Source: Owenia fusiformis
Taxonomy: Eukaryota > Annelida > Polychaeta > Sabellida > Oweniidae
Length of the DNA: 64,000 nt
Direction of reading: 5' to 3'
Assembly (NCBI GenBank): GCA_903813345.2
Contig: CAIIXF020000005.1
Coordinates: forward strand, 41,271,394-41,335,393
How positions within the stretch are numbered: the stretch's first letter is position 1; every line of letters begins with the position of its first letter. Below the pieces are notes generated by a model, which was given only the letters and a program-made list of their open reading frames with translations, was not told the DNA's origin and did no database searches. Made by a program: the position numbers and the translations under genes. Below are positions 51,301 to 61,425 of this stretch, piece by piece.

Positions 51301-54300
51301 ATCTTTGAGAGGTTATTTCAAAATAAGCGGGTTGTCCTTTTTGAAAGTTTAAAGCAAGTTTAAAGTATGTTTTCTAAACCGTAGTTTAGGACAGAATAGG
51401 CAATATGATTTATTTTTATTTATTTTATTCATAATTCAGGTACATACATGTACAGACAGGATACATCAAATTGAAATATATACATCAATGTTATAGTCCA
51501 TGTGTTTAAACTTGTATACTCAAAAGTCTATATAAAAAGAATATATAACTACAGATACTGTAAAAATATATGATCTACTATTCTACTTATCCCCCCCCCC
51601 ACTGATCTTTTAAGTATATGCAATACTAAAATACAAGAAGTTAATATTATGGTAAACATTCTAAAGAAATAAAAAATTGAAAAACAGGTTCTTTAGAAAC
51701 ATAGATTTTGTTCAATGAACATAGATGTGTGGAGTGGTTCTGAATAAATAGTTTTAAACATGAAATGAATAGGTGTAGCGAGTACTAGAATATTCATGTG
51801 TATACAATTTGGCCCTTCATTTGCACTTGTTAAGGTAGCCTTGCTTCAAAACCCTGGAGTATCTACTCTAACAACCAGTTGTTATAGTCTAGAGTCTTGA
51901 AGCAAGACTATTGTTAAGGTAGACAAGGTACAATTAAAAATACACATACAGTAGTTGTCTACCTAAATAGATTCTCACATAGACTATCACAAACACATTT
52001 GCACTTCCATATAATGAATGCACCTTGGTATTCACATCTACACATACCGGTATATACAATAGGTATAGAAAAATGTATGCCTTAATAAGATCAAATCCAG
52101 TTTAATTGAAATGGATGTCATATCCTAAGAAAGCCATACTTCAATTTAAGTACTGCAAAGTGAGTACCCAGGGAGAGTTCTCATGTTAACACTACTTATA
52201 TGAAACTCAAGCTTTGATATAAGCCATTGAAAACCCTGTTAAAAGAAAATTGAGCCCCGAGCCTCAATTAACTTTTTCTTTCTAGGAAAAAAGTCAATAA
52301 TTATGCTCAGAAGTCTGAAGTAATGTACTTATGTAACTATCACTATTTCTCTATCATATTACACTGTTTTATTTTTTTGTATAATACATGTATAGTATCC
52401 TTTTACAGTTTAATCACCTATTTATTTCATTTCTGCAAATTCCACAATTTATAAAGTAAGAGGAATTTTTCAGTCTGAGTACAGTGATGTTTTATCAACA
52501 GAAGCTCTCAAATTGAGATTTTACATTCGTTGGTAGATACTATACAGTAACTAAATACAATTTTTTTAATTTCACAAACCTTTATGTGTGAATAATCAGA
52601 GGGAAAGTATCCATTAATATTCATCCTTTTCTCTTGCTAACATACACAAGGTTCAGTATTGAAAGTTAGTGCTTGTATATTCAGAAGTAAAATTATGTAT
52701 ATCGCAAACATGTTATTTGCAAATAAGTGTCTAAATTTAGCTTTCAGTGTCATCTTACATTTCACACAAAATTCTACATTTTCAGCAATTTTGTTTAGTC
52801 AGTAGGTACTTGATATTTAGGAGGCAACGAGTTTTGTTTTGGAAACCTGTTTTATTAAAACATTTAGACTCAAAAAGTCTCGTTTCTTAAAAAGAGTGAT
52901 TGGTCAAATAATGTAAAAATATGTAATGAACTAAATGTAGAATTTAGTGTGAAACTTTAAAGATGCCATTTTACCAATTCAAAGTGATTGCTATGGTAGC
53001 TATCAAAGATAATGTTATACTAAAAATTGCTGGGATTGATGCACCTCCTGTGTTGTTTCCATTGGGATCTGTTGTTGTCATTTCCTCCTTCATAAGATCA
53101 CATTCTCTGTTACTTTTCAACTCGTCTATAACTGTTATGGAAACATCGTCCAACACAACATCTGATTCTACTCCAGGGCCACGTTTGGCAATAAATTCAA
53201 AGGCCATAGGTGCCGATCCAGGAAGAAAGTTCTTACCGAATGAGTGCCAATTTGCGGGATGATCGCCTATTTCTTTTTTAATTTCATATTTTGTTCCATT
53301 GTCCATGACACCATATAATGCTAGGGAACCCATAGTAGCACCATACATAAAATATGAATAATCTATATGTATTTCCATGCATCTTGCCTCTAGAGTTAGG
53401 TTAGGAGTCCTGAGGATGAGCTCTTGTGAGCTGGAAACATTGTCAGCCTCAAGATAAATGAATGAACCCCTTGGATCTATCATACCATCAAGACCCACGT
53501 GAAGTTTCAAAGCATTCTCATCGGGTCCTGTGTTATTAGTAGGCGTAGGGGTCGAACGTCTCAACCATTTTGCTGAACCAATATTCCCAAAGTCACAAAA
53601 GTCTTCATTGAAGCTACATTTTGCCAAAACAACCTTAACAAATGTGACTATTTTCTTCAAGGTTTCGTTCCCCAGTTTAACTTCACACGCATACTTAGTG
53701 ACATCATCAATTTGGATGTTATTTATCATCAAACCAGTTTCATTAAAGTGGAACTTCTCATTTGCTACCAAATCAACGTAAGTGTCATCTATCTTCTGTG
53801 TATATATTCGGACAAGTGTATCATCGGTGACATTGTCAGGCAGTCCAGTAGTGTTTAAGGTATATTCACATGGAACCCAGGCATCAGTATTGTCCATAAA
53901 GCGTAAAGATTCATACAATACACCATCAATTTCAGTACATATGCCATACTCTATAGTAAGACACACAAGGCCTATACCGATCCATTGTAAAAATCCTGAC
54001 ATTGTGAGGAAATTTTCTCTGCTTCTAATTCTTTTATTTTCCTCAATATGATATATATCTGCTGGTCTATATCTCAAGTTGATGTGATGCTGTTGAATAA
54101 ATTATCTGCTTTAATATCAACTACTGGCTGGCTGGTTATTGATTGTATTGAATAGAACTCTGTACTGTGTGTTATTTTTAGCTCTTTTATATACCAGTAT
54201 CTCTACAGAAATATACTGGTGAATAACGCAAGAATTTTCCGCTGACACTAATTATATGTTACTATCAACTTGACAATAGCAGGTGAAATATTGCTTTTCT

Positions 54301-57300
54301 GTTGAGTATGTGCTAACTTCCCACTTTACTAGAATTGCTATGAATCATGATAATGCCTGACTGCTGATTGGCTTTAACCTGCAGTACGTCATTTACCTGA
54401 GGTTCTTGTAAACAATAAACATTTACTTGAACTTTGAGCCCCTGGAGGACAGTAATAAAATATTTATAAATTCATTTTCATCTACAGTACATAAAATATC
54501 AGTAGAGTAGACTAAGCGTTTGGACATATGGCTTTTAAATCTTAATGTCAAATGGAAGGTTATATGTTCCCAGGGTTATTTATGTCTTATTTATTGGTGT
54601 TAGCTTTTTACTTATGTTATCTCAGGCTGGTTTAATAAAAAATAGGTTCTGAACTGGACCAAAATAAACTGGACTACTTAATTTCATTATACAGTTAGTT
54701 TTGTCTACTGCTAAATGCTACATATAAATAATTAATTATGATAATTTTCATATTTTCAGTGTGGAAATATACAGGTGAATCATAGCTTTATTTCATCTGT
54801 AATGTGACAGTGAATCATGTTTTATGATGAAGAGACAATTCTTATTGATTTGTAAAATAGAGCTATTTTGCAATCATTCATCACCAAAATATTATTAATT
54901 GAAATAATTCTGAAAAAGGTTGCGAAACTTTTTATTGAAACCTTTTCAAGAACAGGTACATTGTGGTTTGTCCTTTCAGGCTACATGAGTAAGCAATCTA
55001 TAAATATGGCCTTGTTTGTGAATTTTGCTATTTTACATTGATCCATACTATAATACTATGACCTATAATGCTACATGATTTTATCATAAATGAATCCAGT
55101 TAATTTTAGCCAGATTCAAGTTGATATGAGAATTGCCAATCTGTGCACCATGAGAGGCATAAGTAATGGTTCAAACTCTGACAGTTTCAATATGGGAGAA
55201 ATGTGCCTCTAAATTAAAATAAAACTACTATTTACTGTCTCACAGACATACATACACCAATAAATCAGCCACTTGAGTGCTACACCTTTACTGGTAGTGG
55301 TATCAGCAGTAAAAGTCAACATATACATAAAAAACCCTGTCTTATATTGACCTTAATAGGGTTCATTTTCAGTACATGTTGAGATTATCAGCAGACCCTT
55401 ATAACTGTTTGTATGGGATCGGGATGAGCCATACAAAAGAGTGAAGATGTATTGTATTAGACTAATGGGTTTTAAGAAGACTTTGTTGGAACATGAAAAT
55501 CTCACACAAGACAACAATGTAGATGAATGTTAATGGACATAATTGAAATCAGCAGTGAATATAATGAAGTCTATTAAGTCACACCAAACTATTAATTTCA
55601 ACTATTATAATATTTCATATGTTTGCAATATGTTACTATTACCAGAGATAATAGACCAGCAAATGTAAGGTAATATCATATCTAAATGGGAAATTAAACA
55701 GAACAAAGGGTTAACAATATTGCTCCCTTGAAGAGAATATAAGAAGGGTTGCTAAGTTGGCAATTTTATGTACCCTTTGCATCCATTTGACTTAGCTTCC
55801 CAAAAGTTTCATCTATACCATGCCTGCCAACCTACCGTATTTTTACGGGAATCTACCGTAAAATTTTTGTTTTTCCGTAAAAAATGACAAACTACCGTAA
55901 AAATTTTACCATTTTTTCCCGTAAAAAATCAACCGTAATTTTACCGAAATCTACAGTAAAATATATTATTATTATATGATTTTTTTCTATAAGAACGGCC
56001 GTAAAATATACCGTAAGTATTTGGAAGTCTACCGTATTTCTGCTGAAATTAACAGTATTCTTGTTCAAACTACCGTAAAATCTACCGTTATTATTTGGAA
56101 ATTCTGAAAAATTGAAGTCTTCCCGCATTGCCCTTGTAATATTCCATTACCAGCCCGAAAATAAATAGGTCTCGGCAGGTCTGTGACAGTGGTTATTGCA
56201 TACTTACTTGTAATCAGTCAACACACTGGGGAGGATCGTGATGCAAAAACACAGTGTTCAACTACCACATGTTCTACTATAGTTATAAAAACACTGAAGT
56301 GTCCAAATTGTTAGTCTGTTAATGAAAGAGACCATGAATGCTGTGTTAGAAAAGCATACTTTATTATTTCGTTGAAGTGTTTCAAAATTTACGCAAAATC
56401 AATTTTTCAAAATGTTCCGCAAAAACTACCGTATTTTTTCAAAATGTTCCGCAAAAACTACCGCATTTTTTTAATCTACCGTAAAACTACCACATTTTTC
56501 AAAATCTTCCGCAAAACTACAGTTTTTTTTCAAAAATCTACCGCAAAAACTTCTGTTTTTTTTCAAAATCTACCGAAAAACTACCGCATTTTTCAAAATC
56601 TGCCGCAAAACTACAGTTTTTTCAAAAATCAACCGCAAAAAAACGATCATATTTTTCCAAAATCTACTGGAAAACTGCCACATTTTACAAAATCTTCCGC
56701 AAAACTACAGTTTTTCAAAAATCTACCACAAAACAACCGCATTTTTTAAAAATCTACCGTAAAACTACCGCAATTTTCAAACTTCCGAAAAAGTACAGTT
56801 TTTTCAAAAATCGACCACAAAAACTACCAAATTTTTTCAAAATCTACCATAAAACTACCGCATTTTTGTCGAAAAATACCGCAAAAACTACCCCATTTTG
56901 AAAAAATCTGCCGCAAAAATACCCCAATTCAAAAAAGCTACCGCAAATTTTTAGTCTTAGGTTGTTGTTTTTTTGTTTTTTCTATTCCAGTTTTATTCAT
57001 GACTATAATATACAGATCAATCGAACAAATTGGTATTTAATGTTGAATCTGGAAATAACAAATTTGTAACACTTTAAAGGCATCAATATTTCAAAATGCT
57101 AGAAATAAAATGTCACCTTTGCTTACCTGCTGATAAGATAGGAATATTAAGATATTAATGGCACAACTGTTCATTGACTATTATTCAAGAATGTAACTAT
57201 TCTATATGAGTATCGTTAATTCAAGCCCCTTTTAAGTCAAAACCTTATATCCTTTATTTGTGTTAGGCACGGTTTCACTGTGTAAGTAAGAAGATGCTGT

Positions 57301-59688
57301 TTGTTTGATCCAAAAGAGCGATTAATTGTTTAGAACGATATTCTTGGTCTCAAGCTTAAACATGCTGTCAAATTTTAGGAGTGATCTTTCTAAAGCGGCT
57401 TGGCACATCTCATTAAAGTCCTCTGTTGTAGTTTCTTCCTCGTCAGACAAATCATCCTCAGTTACCCCAGTTTGTACATTTCTGTGATTCAATTTCATGA
57501 GTTGGATGGTGTCTGTTGATTTTGATTTTGCTGATAACGTTCTTTGTGTTTCGACAGTTCTCATGTAAGGGGTACACTGAACTGCTTTATCTCTCTGCTC
57601 ACTACTACTGTTTATCCCTCCTGTCTCTGTTTGTGATTCCTGATCATTGATATTGCAGCATATAATTCCATGTAAAGGTTTGTCCATGTTATTGATGTTA
57701 ACTGTTTGGGATAATGGTTCGAATCCTGGTTTACTGCTTGTTACTTCTAAGGGACTATCTAGGGTTTCCAAATGATCACTGCTGCTCTGTTGTGTGTTCA
57801 TATTTGTTGAATGTGTCATGTTCTCCACCAAACGTCTCTGTGCTATTTGATACGGTCCCTCGATTTCTTGACTAGGAAATGTTTTAACCTGAGTTGATTT
57901 TTCATTCAAATGAGGTGTACTTGTTGCTTGTGGATTTAAATCCATGCTTTTGGTCTTAGGATGGCAGGTATGTATGCCCTTTAAGTTTAGGCTAAGAAAA
58001 ACATCTAATCTGGCTCAGCTATCCAGATCTAATTGTTGACAAAACGACCATTTTCTAAATATGGTCATTTCATCATCATTGTTGACTAAATGCTCACTGA
58101 ACAGTTGAGATGCATGCAATGAGATTGAATTGATGACCTGGGGTGTTACAACCACTAGCAGTGAGGGAGGGGGGGAGCTGAACTATAAAATTGTCTAAAC
58201 TATTCAGAGGTTACCACGCAAGTTAAGAACTAAACTCTGCATTCAGGTTAATATCATGCCAATTCTGTATTTTTAACTGTTCTAAGATCAGTTGTAAAAA
58301 TTCATACCACAGTTTGCTTGCTGAAGAAAAGTCCAATATGGCCTTTTCGATATTTAGTATGTCCCAAAACAGTTTCAGATTTCATACCATAATGTGGTGA
58401 CAAGACTTACCCTGCGTGCAGAGTCTAGTTAAACTACACTCTGCCTATTAGAGACCATATTACAGTTTAGTAGCCCCGCCCCCACGACGGGTACCGATGA
58501 CAGTTTGGGTAATAAATCACTTCTGACATATGCACTGGCATTTCTTCCACCATTCAGCGAGCTTGAAGAAACATACGCCAAATGCGTTCTAATTAAATAT
58601 GCGCATGCCATTGGTCAATTCCGGGCTCAACGATGACGTCAGTAGGAATGACCATATATATAACGTCGGTCAAATTTGGTCGACGAACACTGATTGGCGC
58701 GGTGAGTTCACAGGTTTATTTTAGTTTGAAAGAGTGGAGACGAAGCTCTCTTTTAAGAAGTGAAGTCAAACGAATGCAAAGGGTAGACAAGACTGCACTT
58801 GCAGACAAAATTTGAGATAAGTGCAGAAGTGATGATTTTTGAAAACCCACGGAAAAAGAAGACTAGGTACTTACAGTTCTATTGGAATATGTGTAGGCCA
58901 GGACCAAATTCTCAACCGAAGGATTGAATATGATTTTATCAGGACTAAAGCCTATTGGGTGATAGGTGAAATTCTTTCCCTCATTTGTGCTCCTATATAT
59001 CACTTTGTTTTTTGTATCAGTCAAAATAATCTGAAATAAAAAACAGCTACAAATGAATCGGTACATAGATAGATACATGTACATGAAAAGGTCATGAATA
59101 GATGGCGTTAGTAGTATCTGGCTAGAATACTTTTTCAAAACAGGGAAAAAACTGACAAAAATATCAATTTCTTTCAAACCCTATTGACATGCAAATTTGA
59201 TCAGCTTGAGGACATGTGGATTTATGATTTGACCTCAGAGAAACTCAACTTTTAGTATCACCTGGGGATATTTAAAAATGCAGCGCTCGTTTAATGTGGG
59301 ATGCCATCTTTTATATTTCACACTGGATTTGATGTGACGATGTCATCAACTCTAAATCACATAGTTCATAGGGCAAAAAAGTACCAGTATGTAAGAAGCA
59401 CAGAGCTAATTGAATATTCTTTTTCATTTATATCAATGACTTTATTCACATAATCTCTACTTCAAGACCTGAAAATATTGGTGCACAGAAAATAAGGCCT
59501 TCTGCCAAGAGGTGATTTTGCGGTACTTTTCTTTACTGTTATTGGCAAGTTTAATAGAGCAACATTGAGAATATAAAAAGGAAATATCTACCTTGTCTTT
59601 GTTTAAGGGACAGGCATAGAAGAAGTTGATGAGGACATTTGTGTGTTGAAATGTCACTTTCTCAAAGCTGTTGCCATAATCTTCAGAC
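33366..59688 (-). CDS. SORCS: SorCS-like VPS10-domain sorting receptor, 23 exons, 5' incomplete
   Basis: Type I membrane receptor of the sortilin family, which binds propeptides and neurotrophic ligands and routes cargo between Golgi, surface and endosomes. Exons, 5' to 3': 59592-59688, 58875-59030, 49327-49397, 47807-47871, 47326-47450, 46834-46923, 45961-46131, 42347-42499, 41898-42000, 41304-41481, 40812-40919, 40030-40147, 39389-39525, 39081-39194, 37429-37597, 36950-37136, 36520-36674, 36070-36208, 35537-35646, 34848-34967, 34414-34504, 34023-34134, 33366-33522. All phases agree over 974 residues. Seen: VPS10 propeller blades (SRDGGHTW, ITFDKGGNW), a 10CC module with exactly ten Cys (~450-580), a PKD domain (WNFGD...HKYSQRGMYTVNCTAYN, ~619-680), a second PKD-like segment (WTFGDE), a transmembrane helix (~897-919) and a ~52-residue acidic tail with DALLDDDD. 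PKD domains favour SorCS over sortilin. The N-terminal exons lie right of the window. Confidence 0.92.
33849..33962. repeat. palindromic hairpin repeat in SorCS intron
   Basis: Arms 33851-33897 and 33916-33961 are complementary with mismatches (TTTTTGATGCATGGTATATC against its counterpart in CAGATATACCTTGTATCAAAA). Short loop, no coding potential. Confidence 0.7.
37863..38936. mobile_element. TA-flanked non-autonomous Tc1/mariner-type element
   Basis: TIRs of about 47 bp begin CAGGGTGTCCGGAAAGTAAA and run to TTTTAAGAGAT at both ends. Each end is flanked by TA. Length is about 1.07 kb. The interior has only short open frames and no transposase motif. It sits in the SorCS intron between exons 37429-37597 and 39081-39194. 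Confidence 0.85.
39786..39960. repeat. single transposon end plus GGACGGA-rich tract
   Basis: Starts TACAGGGTGTCCCGAAAGT, a relative of the 37863 terminus, with no partner end found. Followed by a GGACGGATGGACGGACAG-like simple repeat at 39900-39950 of the kind seen at the ends of the 162-bp repeat units. Confidence 0.5.
40930..41025 (+). repeat. dispersed GCAAAATGTCACCACC repeat, copy 2
   Basis: ATGCAAAATGTCACTACC, then CATTTGTTACAGACACC, directly upstream (- strand sense) of SorCS exon 40812-40919. Ends near CCCCATTCGGTGGCC. Confidence 0.55.
42622..45814. mobile_element. 3.2-kb element made of 162-bp tandem repeats in a 1,448-bp higher-order unit
   Basis: Monomers of about 162 bp (landmarks: GGTTCACCTGGAAATGCG, AATCCAAAATGGCTGCC, ACTAATCAGATCTAGATTTT) run head to tail. 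Two ~1,448-bp higher-order units (about 42930-44370 and 44375-45810) each contain about six monomers, then a unique arm ending CGGACAGACGGACATACGG...CGCGCCTAGGCCG and CCCCACACTATGTGGTG. The outer ends ATGTCCCCAC and GTGGGGACAT are inverted. No transposase. The plan resembles bivalve 'pearl' elements, which carry ~160-bp core repeats; this is inferred. Lies in the SorCS intron between exons 42347-42499 and 45961-46131. Confidence 0.8.
46522..46845 (-). repeat. 35-bp minisatellite duplicating a SorCS splice donor
   Basis: About nine units of exactly 35 bp. On the - strand each reads CACAGGTGAGTAGCTACAGG then TATTTTGTTTACATT. The first unit overlaps the real exon-intron junction of exon 46834-46923 (CAG|GTGAGT). 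About eight of the nine units keep GGTGAGTAG. The array therefore grew from the donor site into the intron. Confidence 0.9.
48251..48440. mobile_element. MITE with GGCCYGTAGCCAGG ends
   Basis: Left end GGCCTGTAGCCAGG followed by a G8-9 run; right end a C7-8 run followed by CCTGGCTACGGGCC. The ends are inverted copies. About 190 bp, non-coding, in a SorCS intron. Possibly hAT-type, not certain. Confidence 0.6.
49398..52850. other. large SorCS intron, 3' half; no gene recognised
   Basis: AT-rich. Contains a dispersed repeat copy (49984-50060) and a C10 run near 51591. Open frames are short and low in complexity. Confidence 0.6.
49984..50060 (+). repeat. dispersed GCAAAATGTCACCACC repeat, copy 3
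   Basis: AAGGCTTAACATGCAAAATG, then CACCACCTGCCATTTGTAACAG, ending TCACCACCAGGTGACATAAC. Confidence 0.6.
52851..52856 (-). terminator. polyadenylation signal of the nested Ig+MAM gene
   Basis: AATAAA on the - strand about 115 nt after the stop codon. Confidence 0.55.
52971..54002 (-). CDS. intronless Ig-like + MAM domain protein, probably GPI-anchored
   Basis: A 343-residue product from the ATG at 54002. The open frame extends to 54077, but the second Met directly precedes a signal peptide (SGFLQWIGIGLVCLTIEYGIC). Residues ~22-125 form an Ig-like domain: Cys in WVPCEY pairs with Cys in KYACEV. Residues ~129-295 form a MAM domain starting CSFNEDFCDFGN, with GP after an N-glycosylation site, the later Cys in RCMEIHIDY, and ending VVLDDVSI. 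A short acidic/Thr stalk leads to NNTGGAS and a hydrophobic C-terminus with no cytoplasmic tail, the pattern of a GPI signal. About ten N-glycosylation sequons. Entirely within a 9.5-kb SorCS intron, same strand, with its own TATA box and polyadenylation signal. Probably an adhesion or recognition protein; ligand unknown. Confidence 0.85.
   Translation of the reverse strand: MSGFLQWIGIGLVCLTIEYGICTEIDGVLYESLRFMDNTDAWVPCEYTLNTTGLPDNVTDDTLVRIYTQKIDDTYVDLVANEKFHFNETGLMINNIQIDDVTKYACEVKLGNETLKKIVTFVKVVLAKCSFNEDFCDFGNIGSAKWLRRSTPTPTNNTGPDENALKLHVGLDGMIDPRGSFIYLEADNVSSSQELILRTPNLTLEARCMEIHIDYSYFMYGATMGSLALYGVMDNGTKYEIKKEIGDHPANWHSFGKNFLPGSAPMAFEFIAKRGPGVESDVVLDDVSITVIDELKSNRECDLMKEEMTTTDPNGNNTGGASIPAIFSITLSLIATIAITLNW
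54184..54195 (-). promoter_or_regulatory. TATA box of the nested Ig+MAM gene
   Basis: GGTATATAAAAG on the - strand, about 185 bp upstream of the chosen ATG. Start of transcription would be near 54155. Confidence 0.6.
54200..55830. other. SorCS intron, no gene recognised
   Basis: AT-rich, no open frames of note and no clear repeat. Confidence 0.6.
55835..56950. repeat. degenerate CTACCGTAAAA/CTACCGCATTTTT repeat tract
   Basis: Two blocks (about 55835-56110 and 56390-56950) are filled with variants of AATCTACCGTAAAA, AAAACTACCGCATTTTTTCA and TCTTCCGCAAAACTACAG. Spacing is irregular, about 30-36 bp in the second block. Codons in one frame give a recurrent FFQNLPQNYRIF-like peptide (56372-56749), which I take as a by-product of the repeat. 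Confidence 0.8.
57253..57258 (-). terminator. polyadenylation signal of the nested two-exon gene
   Basis: AATAAA on the - strand, about 65 nt after the stop at 57322. Confidence 0.6.
57322..57945 (-). CDS. unknown 207-aa acidic protein with repeated QT-type motifs, nested gene
   Basis: I do not recognise a family. The protein is largely polar and probably disordered, without signal peptide or membrane segment. It carries a series of short Q-T/Q-C motifs: KSTQVKT, ESQTETG, KAVQCTP, ETQRTL, NVQTGV. Several resemble dynein light chain LC8 anchors (TQT-like). A Glu/Asp-rich stretch (EDDLSDEEETTTEDF) precedes an amphipathic C-terminal helix (MCQAALERSLLKFDSMFKLE). A strong acceptor (TTTTTCTTAG) at 57992-57993 places the exon at 57322-57991. 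A donor (GTAAGT, 58405-58410) upstream suggests a non-coding first exon downstream of the promoter at 58440-58700. Polyadenylation signal at 57253. Lies in the 9.5-kb SorCS intron, same strand. It may be a standalone gene, or less likely an alternative SorCS terminal exon. Confidence 0.65.
   Translation of the reverse strand: MDLNPQATSTPHLNEKSTQVKTFPSQEIEGPYQIAQRRLVENMTHSTNMNTQQSSSDHLETLDSPLEVTSSKPGFEPLSQTVNINNMDKPLHGIICCNINDQESQTETGGINSSSEQRDKAVQCTPYMRTVETQRTLSAKSKSTDTIQLMKLNHRNVQTGVTEDDLSDEEETTTEDFNEMCQAALERSLLKFDSMFKLETKNIVLNN
58411..58480 (-). other. probable non-coding first exon of the nested gene
   Basis: Ends at a GTAAGT donor (58405-58410) matched to the acceptor at 57992-57993. The nearest ATG frame here stops at once (58429). 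The upstream limit is uncertain. Confidence 0.4.
58440..58700 (-). promoter_or_regulatory. promoter of the nested gene: GC box, NRF1-like, CCAAT, CRE, TATA-like
   Basis: The only GC-richer stretch in this intron. It has GGGGGCGGGGC (about 58474-58486, - strand), TGCGCATGCC (NRF1-like, about 58600), CCAAT on the - strand (about 58610), a full CRE TGACGTCA (58634-58641), a TATATATA run (about 58654-58663) and GCGCCAAT (about 58691). Orientation towards 57945 is inferred from the gene below it. Confidence 0.6.
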
Positions 59689-60860
59689 CTAATAAAGAAA
59701 CAAAGAAAATTTAAATTGGTTAACACATCAATATCATTCCTGTTAATGGCTTTTTAAGGTTTTATTTTTGAATTAAAAGACTTAATTTTTTCACTTATCT
59801 GAAAATTATACTTTCAATTTGAAAACCTCAGCATTTCTGAATAAAGATTGTATCATTGATTCATTTGATAAGATCTATATGTGTTTTTGGATAAATTGAA
59901 TTTCAAATGTTGCAGCAAAGAATAATAAAGAGTTAAGGCCCAAAAGGTCAACTAGTGTTTCATGCAGATTGTAGTATCCACCAAAGGAAAAAGTATTTCA
60001 CGAAAATAACGAGACAAGACCTTGAAAAGCATGTAAATTAAGGCCATTGCTCGGTTACATCCACACAACTCACGATACTTCGCCTCCGAATCCAATCAGA
60101 TGTTTCAAAATTGAGTGACATTTAATGCAAATTGTCAAGTCTCAGAAGTTGTTTTTATGTACATGTATACGTTAAAAAAGAATAAAAGGTGGCAGTGATG
60201 TCAATAGCTTGATATTAATTTTTTCATTTGAACTATGTTTACTGCCATTAGAGAGACAAGTATATATCTTCACTACTGCCATCTTTTTTCTATGGACCTA
60301 ATCATTTTCAGCTAAACATATTATATCTGATATGATAATTCCATGTAATTTGAATTGTAAAATATAATTTTTATATTCAATGAATTTTGGCATATATAAC
60401 AGTAATTGATGATTTAGATGCTAAAAGAGGGCCAATCAGATCACTGGAAGGCTCTTGAATTGAACAATCTAATTAGTGAGAAGTTTGTTGATGAAATCAA
60501 TTGATATCCCACGAATGAGGCATACAGTTCAATTTCATTATATGCATGTGTATTAAGGTAAAGAAATAATACCAAATATGATAATAAGAATGTACAGTAA
60601 AAAAAAGAGAAACATTATAACAGGTTCCAGTGTAGTTTGGCAATTCCATAGGTGACAAAAGTTTGAATTATTAATATAAATTAAGAAATATATTTGACAA
60701 TTAATGTATTCTTTAGGCGTTGGAGAAGTTTTTTGTATGAGAAAAGATTATAAACAACCAGCAAAGTATAAAAATAAAGATATATATTTCTAGGTACTGT
60801 ATATCTATGTTATGTACAGACATCAGCAACATATTTACAAGCTTTTTGTGTAGATATATG
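59689..60860. other. SorCS upstream intron; no exon recognised
   Basis: AT-rich. The exon preceding 59592-59688 must end with two nucleotides of a split codon. I found no candidate with a fitting VPS10 sequence here. Confidence 0.55.
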
Positions 60861-60863
60861 AAG

Positions 60864-61425
60864 TATCTGAATTCAGGCAGATGTTTTACTCTATGCAACT
60901 CTTAGTATGGGAAAATATGTGTCTGAATTCAGACATGCCCACACATTTTTAATTTAAAAAAAGACTTATATCTGAGATTTTGGTGCATGAATTCAGACAA
61001 GATTCTCTTAAACTAAAATAAGGTGTCTGAATTCAGACACTTTGCTAAGCTTGGATGAGGTGCCTGAATTCAGACAACGTCCTATAAAACTGAAATAAGG
61101 TGTCTGAATTCAGACAACTCGCTAAGCTTGGATGAGGTGCCTGAATTCAGACAACATTCCATAAAACTGAAATATGGTGTCTGAATTCAGACACTTTGCT
61201 AAGCTTGGATGAGGTGCCTGAATTCAGACAACAATCTATAAAACTGAAATAAGGTGTCTGAATTCAGACACTTTGCTAAGCTTGGATGAGGTGCCTGAAT
61301 TCAGACAACAATCTATAAAATTGAAATATAGTGTCTGAATTCAGACAACTTGCTAAGCTTGGATGAGGTGCCTGAATTCAGACAACAATCTATAAAACTG
61401 AAATAAGGTGCCTGAATTCAGACAT
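60864..61425. repeat. array of 16-bp palindromes TGTCTGAATTCAGACA
   Basis: About 14 copies of TGTCTGAATTCAGACA or one-base variants (TGCCTGAATTCAGACA and similar), first widely spaced (60864, 60920, 60984), then regular every 37-40 bp from 61024. Alternating spacers (CTTTGCTAAGCTTGGATGAG and AACAATCTATAAAACTGAAA) make a 77-78-bp dimer unit. The consensus 16-mer is its own reverse complement. Confidence 0.92.

Noticed and set aside
56372-56749. 125-aa repeat ORF rich in F, Q, N and P
   Set aside because: Arises from the CTACCGCAAAA repeat tract. No start context, no motif.
57716-57735. tRNA-like GGTTCGAATCC box
   Set aside because: Isolated B-box-like string inside the 57322-57945 ORF. No A box or acceptor stem.
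58429-58611. 60-aa - strand ORF over the nested-gene promoter
   Set aside because: Lies on the GC box and CRE region, ends before the donor, no motif.
60864-61425. CRISPR-like look of the regularly spaced palindromes
   Set aside because: Spacers are themselves repeated and alternate between two types, and the genome is eukaryotic. It is a satellite-like array.
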